Shown here one piece after another: positions 24,473-26,359 of a DNA stretch of 26,359 nt. The translations under genes were made by a program, and so were the position numbers. Below the pieces are notes generated by a model. The model was not told where the DNA came from and did no database searches. It saw nothing but the letters and a program-made list of their open reading frames with translations. The stretch's first letter is position 1, and every line of letters begins with the position of its first letter. The DNA is from Paenibacillus_AK sp041641375 (GTDB lineage Bacteria > Bacillota > Bacilli > Paenibacillales > YIM-B00363), in contig JBEPYM010000032.1 in assembly GCA_041641375.1 (NCBI GenBank), positions 1-26,359 of the forward strand. The letters run 5' to 3'.

Positions 24473-25443
24473 TACCACAGTCCCCCGTCTTTCTGGAATT
24501 TCTTCGCTAGCCGGTTGAACGTTATGACCAGGATCAAACCGATCACCGACTGGAACAACCCGATTGCAGTCGTTGCACTGTATTCTCCCTGCGTAATCCC
24601 GACGCGGTACACGTAGGTGTCGATGACGTCGCCGACGCTATACGTCATTGGAGTTAGCAGGTTGTAGATTTGCTCGAAGTTCAAATCCAGGAAATGACCG
24701 ATCTGGAGCAGGAACAAGATAATCACGGTCGGCATAATAAGCGGAATGGTAATGTTGAAAATTTGCCGGAATCGGTTGGCCCCGTCCACCATGGCGGACT
24801 CGTAAATTTCCGGGTTGATTCCGCTGATGGCGGCGAGCAATACGATCGTTCCCCAGCCTGCATCTCTCCAAATGCTGGTCATGACGACGATCAATCGGAA
24901 GTAGCGCTCGTCCTGCATATACAAGATCGGCTCGAAGCCAAGCATGCCGCGGATCGAATTGATGATCCCCGTATTGGACAGCACATCGAACGTGATTCCT
25001 GCAATGATGACCCACGAGAAGAAATGGGGGATGTAATAAACGGTTTGCAGGGTGCGCTTGTATACCATGTTGCGCAGCTCGTTAAACAAGATAGCGAGAA
25101 TGATCGGAACCGGGAACACGATCAGAATGTTGTTCAGCCCGATGAATAGCGTATTCTTGAATACGCGCCCAAAATTGTCATACTTGAAGAACGCTTCAAA
25201 GTGCTTCAGTCCGACCCATGGACTCTGCGTAATTCCCTTAAAGATCATATAATCCTGGAAAGCGATTACAGAGCCTAGCAAAGGGATGTAACGAAATAGA
25301 ATGAAAAACAATACCCCGGGAATCGCCATGACGTACAATGGCCAGTATTTTCCCCATAATACTTTCTTTCGACTCTGGGTACCGACATGCTTCTGTGGCA
25401 GCTGCGGTACCGCTGTTGTTCCTCTCACCGGAATCCCACCCAT
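24472..25443 (-). CDS. Carbohydrate ABC transporter permease (LplB-type)
   Basis: First gene of the block II transporter unit, 323 residues, about six membrane segments after a 30-residue polar N-terminus that is longer than in the block I homologue. Seen: YVMAIPGVLFFILFRYIPL, SPWVGLKHFEAFF, the EAA loop IYESAMVDGANRFRQ (Glu215-Ala217, with Ser in place of the first Ala) and DTYVYRVGITQGEYS. The ribosome site is poor at ATG 25443, and with the predicted -10 box only about 20 nt upstream the leader is very short, so a downstream start is possible. Its promoter carries the 41-bp element and a cre-like site. Confidence 0.93.
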   Translation of the reverse strand: MGGIPVRGTTAVPQLPQKHVGTQSRKKVLWGKYWPLYVMAIPGVLFFILFRYIPLLGSVIAFQDYMIFKGITQSPWVGLKHFEAFFKYDNFGRVFKNTLFIGLNNILIVFPVPIILAILFNELRNMVYKRTLQTVYYIPHFFSWVIIAGITFDVLSNTGIINSIRGMLGFEPILYMQDERYFRLIVVMTSIWRDAGWGTIVLLAAISGINPEIYESAMVDGANRFRQIFNITIPLIMPTVIILFLLQIGHFLDLNFEQIYNLLTPMTYSVGDVIDTYVYRVGITQGEYSATTAIGLFQSVIGLILVITFNRLAKKFQKDGGLW

Positions 25444-25462
25444 CTGTTTTCTCTACACGATT

Positions 25463-25468
25463 AGTATA
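25463..25468 (-). promoter_or_regulatory. -10 box of the block II transporter unit
   Basis: TATACT on the minus strand. The hexamer 17 nt upstream (ACACGG) is not a -35 consensus and coincides with the end of the 41-bp element, as in the beta-helix promoter. This suggests dependence on an activator bound there. Confidence 0.5.
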
Positions 25469-25479
25469 AAACGCTTTCA
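25466..25479 (-). promoter_or_regulatory. cre-like site before the block II transporter
   Basis: TGAAAGCGTTTTAT on the minus strand matches the Bacillus cre consensus at 12 of 14 positions and overlaps the -10 box by 3 nt, the same geometry as the site before the beta-helix gene. Confidence 0.55.
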
Positions 25480-25489
25480 TATCTCCCGT

Positions 25490-25530
25490 GTAGGTGACGA
25501 TTTCGAGTTTAAGGTAGGAATAATTCGAGA
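25490..25530 (-). promoter_or_regulatory. 41-bp shared promoter element, copy B
   Basis: Matches 20484-20524 at 38 of 41 positions, with substitutions at element positions 9, 10 and 23 only. Outside the element and the cre-like site the two promoters differ. The copy lies between the divergent LplB-type gene and the YesM-type kinase gene, about 21 nt upstream of the transporter -10 box. Confidence 0.75.
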
Positions 25531-25555
25531 TATTCTGTATGCGCTACCAATTAGG

Positions 25556-25584
25556 TTGCCTGCTCGTCCGGTATCCGCTATAAT
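25556..25584 (+). promoter_or_regulatory. Sigma-A promoter of the second sensor kinase gene
   Basis: TTGCCT (25556-25561) and TATAAT (25579-25584) with a 17-nt spacer, ending 37 nt before the GTG start. It is the best promoter match in the window and needs no activator, so the kinase is probably made constitutively. Confidence 0.75.
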
Positions 25585-25621
25585 TCATGTACTTAGTGGT
25601 GCAAGCAGTCAGGAAGGGCCG

Positions 25622-26359
25622 GTGCGTGCATTGAAGCTGAAGCTGAACAAGTTTTCCCACAAGCTGTTTCTTACCTATTTGGCGCTATGTTTGCTGCCGC
25701 TGACGACCGTCACGGTGTTCTTCTATAGTCAAGCGAAGTCGGACATTCAAGAAACAGCAACCGACTTCATCCAGCTGTATTCCTCCCAGACCGCCAATCT
25801 CTTTCAGACCTATTTGTCACAAATCGACTACGTATCCAACGCCGTTTTCACCGATTACGAGCTAATGCGCTATCTAAGCAAAGAAAGCGAATATTCAACA
25901 TACGAGAAAATTCGTCATAATCTTACCATTCAACTCATGTTCGCCCGATTTGCCTCTCAGCTTCCATACGTACAGGGAACCACAATCGTGAACCGCGATG
26001 GCAAGATCTATTCATACGGCTTCAGCCCCAATCCGGCAGCAGATGGGCAGTCATGGTTCGAGGAGATCAAGCGTTCCTCCGGACAGCTCATCATTACGCC
26101 TTCCCATTCTCAAACGACGGCGTTCGGCAAAGCTGCAGATATTTTTTCCGTTGGACGTGTCATCCGTAACCCGGAGGGGGAGCTGGCGGGATATCTTGTC
26201 TTTCACCTCACACCGGTCAAGCTGGTAGCGAGCGATCCGAGCTTAGACAGAATTGGCAAGCGGCTGCAAACCAGATTGGTCGTTACAACCGCCGACGACA
26301 GGCCCATCTATGACTCCTCCCATGATGCGGGGCAGATCTTTGATCCGATTCCGGCCGTC
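25622..26359 (+). CDS. Sensor histidine kinase, YesM type, N-terminal 246 residues (3' end beyond the window)
   Basis: Start of a second membrane sensor kinase. The frame is open from GTG 25622 to the last base. Seen: a basic N-terminus, a membrane segment (about 14-36, FLTYLALCLLPLTTVTVFF), then an extracellular sensor region with YSSQTANLFQTYLSQIDYVSNAVF and WFEEIKRSSGQLIITPSH, the dCACHE-like layout of YesM proteins. The second membrane segment and kinase domain are not in the window. AGGA lies 7 nt before the GTG; TTG 25631 is an alternative. It is divergent from the block II transporter and, by family habit, should be followed by a YesN-type regulator, the likely user of the 41-bp element. 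Confidence 0.88.
   Translation, partial: MRALKLKLNKFSHKLFLTYLALCLLPLTTVTVFFYSQAKSDIQETATDFIQLYSSQTANLFQTYLSQIDYVSNAVFTDYELMRYLSKESEYSTYEKIRHNLTIQLMFARFASQLPYVQGTTIVNRDGKIYSYGFSPNPAADGQSWFEEIKRSSGQLIITPSHSQTTAFGKAADIFSVGRVIRNPEGELAGYLVFHLTPVKLVASDPSLDRIGKRLQTRLVVTTADDRPIYDSSHDAGQIFDPIPAV

Noticed and set aside
1..26359. Search for tRNA, rRNA, CRISPR arrays, insertion sequences, riboswitches and attachment sites
   Set aside because: No cloverleaf, spaced repeats, transposase or integrase motifs, or recognisable riboswitch cores were seen by reading both strands.

Overview
The window looks like a carbohydrate-utilisation region of a Gram-positive, Paenibacillus-like Firmicute. This is inferred from GGAGG-type ribosome sites, lipobox solute-binding proteins of the LplA type paired with LplB/YtcP permeases and no local ATPase, YesM/YesN-type two-component systems, and cre-like catabolite sites. 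No rRNA, tRNA, CRISPR, phage or transposase genes were found. Apart from two sensor kinases, every gene is on the minus strand.

Block I (1-13279). A sulfatase (cut by the window start) overlaps the end of a ROK repressor gene whose promoter carries inverted repeats, a likely autoregulatory operator. A five-gene minus-strand unit follows, in transcription order: LplB-type permease, YtcP-type permease, solute-binding lipoprotein, family 2 glycosidase and zinc-type dehydrogenase. It ends at a strong terminator. A YesM-type kinase (plus) is divergent from this unit, and its 3' end overlaps by 15 bp, tail to tail, with a YesN-type response regulator (minus).

Block II (13280-25530). A second transporter (LplB, YtcP, lipoprotein) is followed by a cytoplasmic beta-propeller protein and a terminator. 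Next comes a unit with a secreted beta-helix protein carrying a DNRLRE/CBM96-like module and a C-terminal jelly-roll-like module, a degenerate PrsA/SurA-like foldase, a GH88/GH105-like six-hairpin enzyme, a second sulfatase and a 41-residue small ORF. The promoters of the transporter unit and the beta-helix unit share a 41-bp element (38 of 41 identical) next to a cre-like site in nearly the same geometry. A second YesM-type kinase (plus, cut by the window end) is divergent from the transporter and has a good sigma-A promoter.

Working model (inference): the beta-helix protein cuts an acidic, probably sulfated polysaccharide outside the cell. The transporters import oligosaccharides. The propeller lyase, uronyl hydrolase, GH2 enzyme and sulfatases dismantle them. 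Each transporter answers to its own sensor kinase, with ROK control of the first sulfatase and CcpA control of the importers and the lyase. The polysaccharide cannot be named from sequence alone; ulvan-like or glycosaminoglycan-like polymers are candidates.
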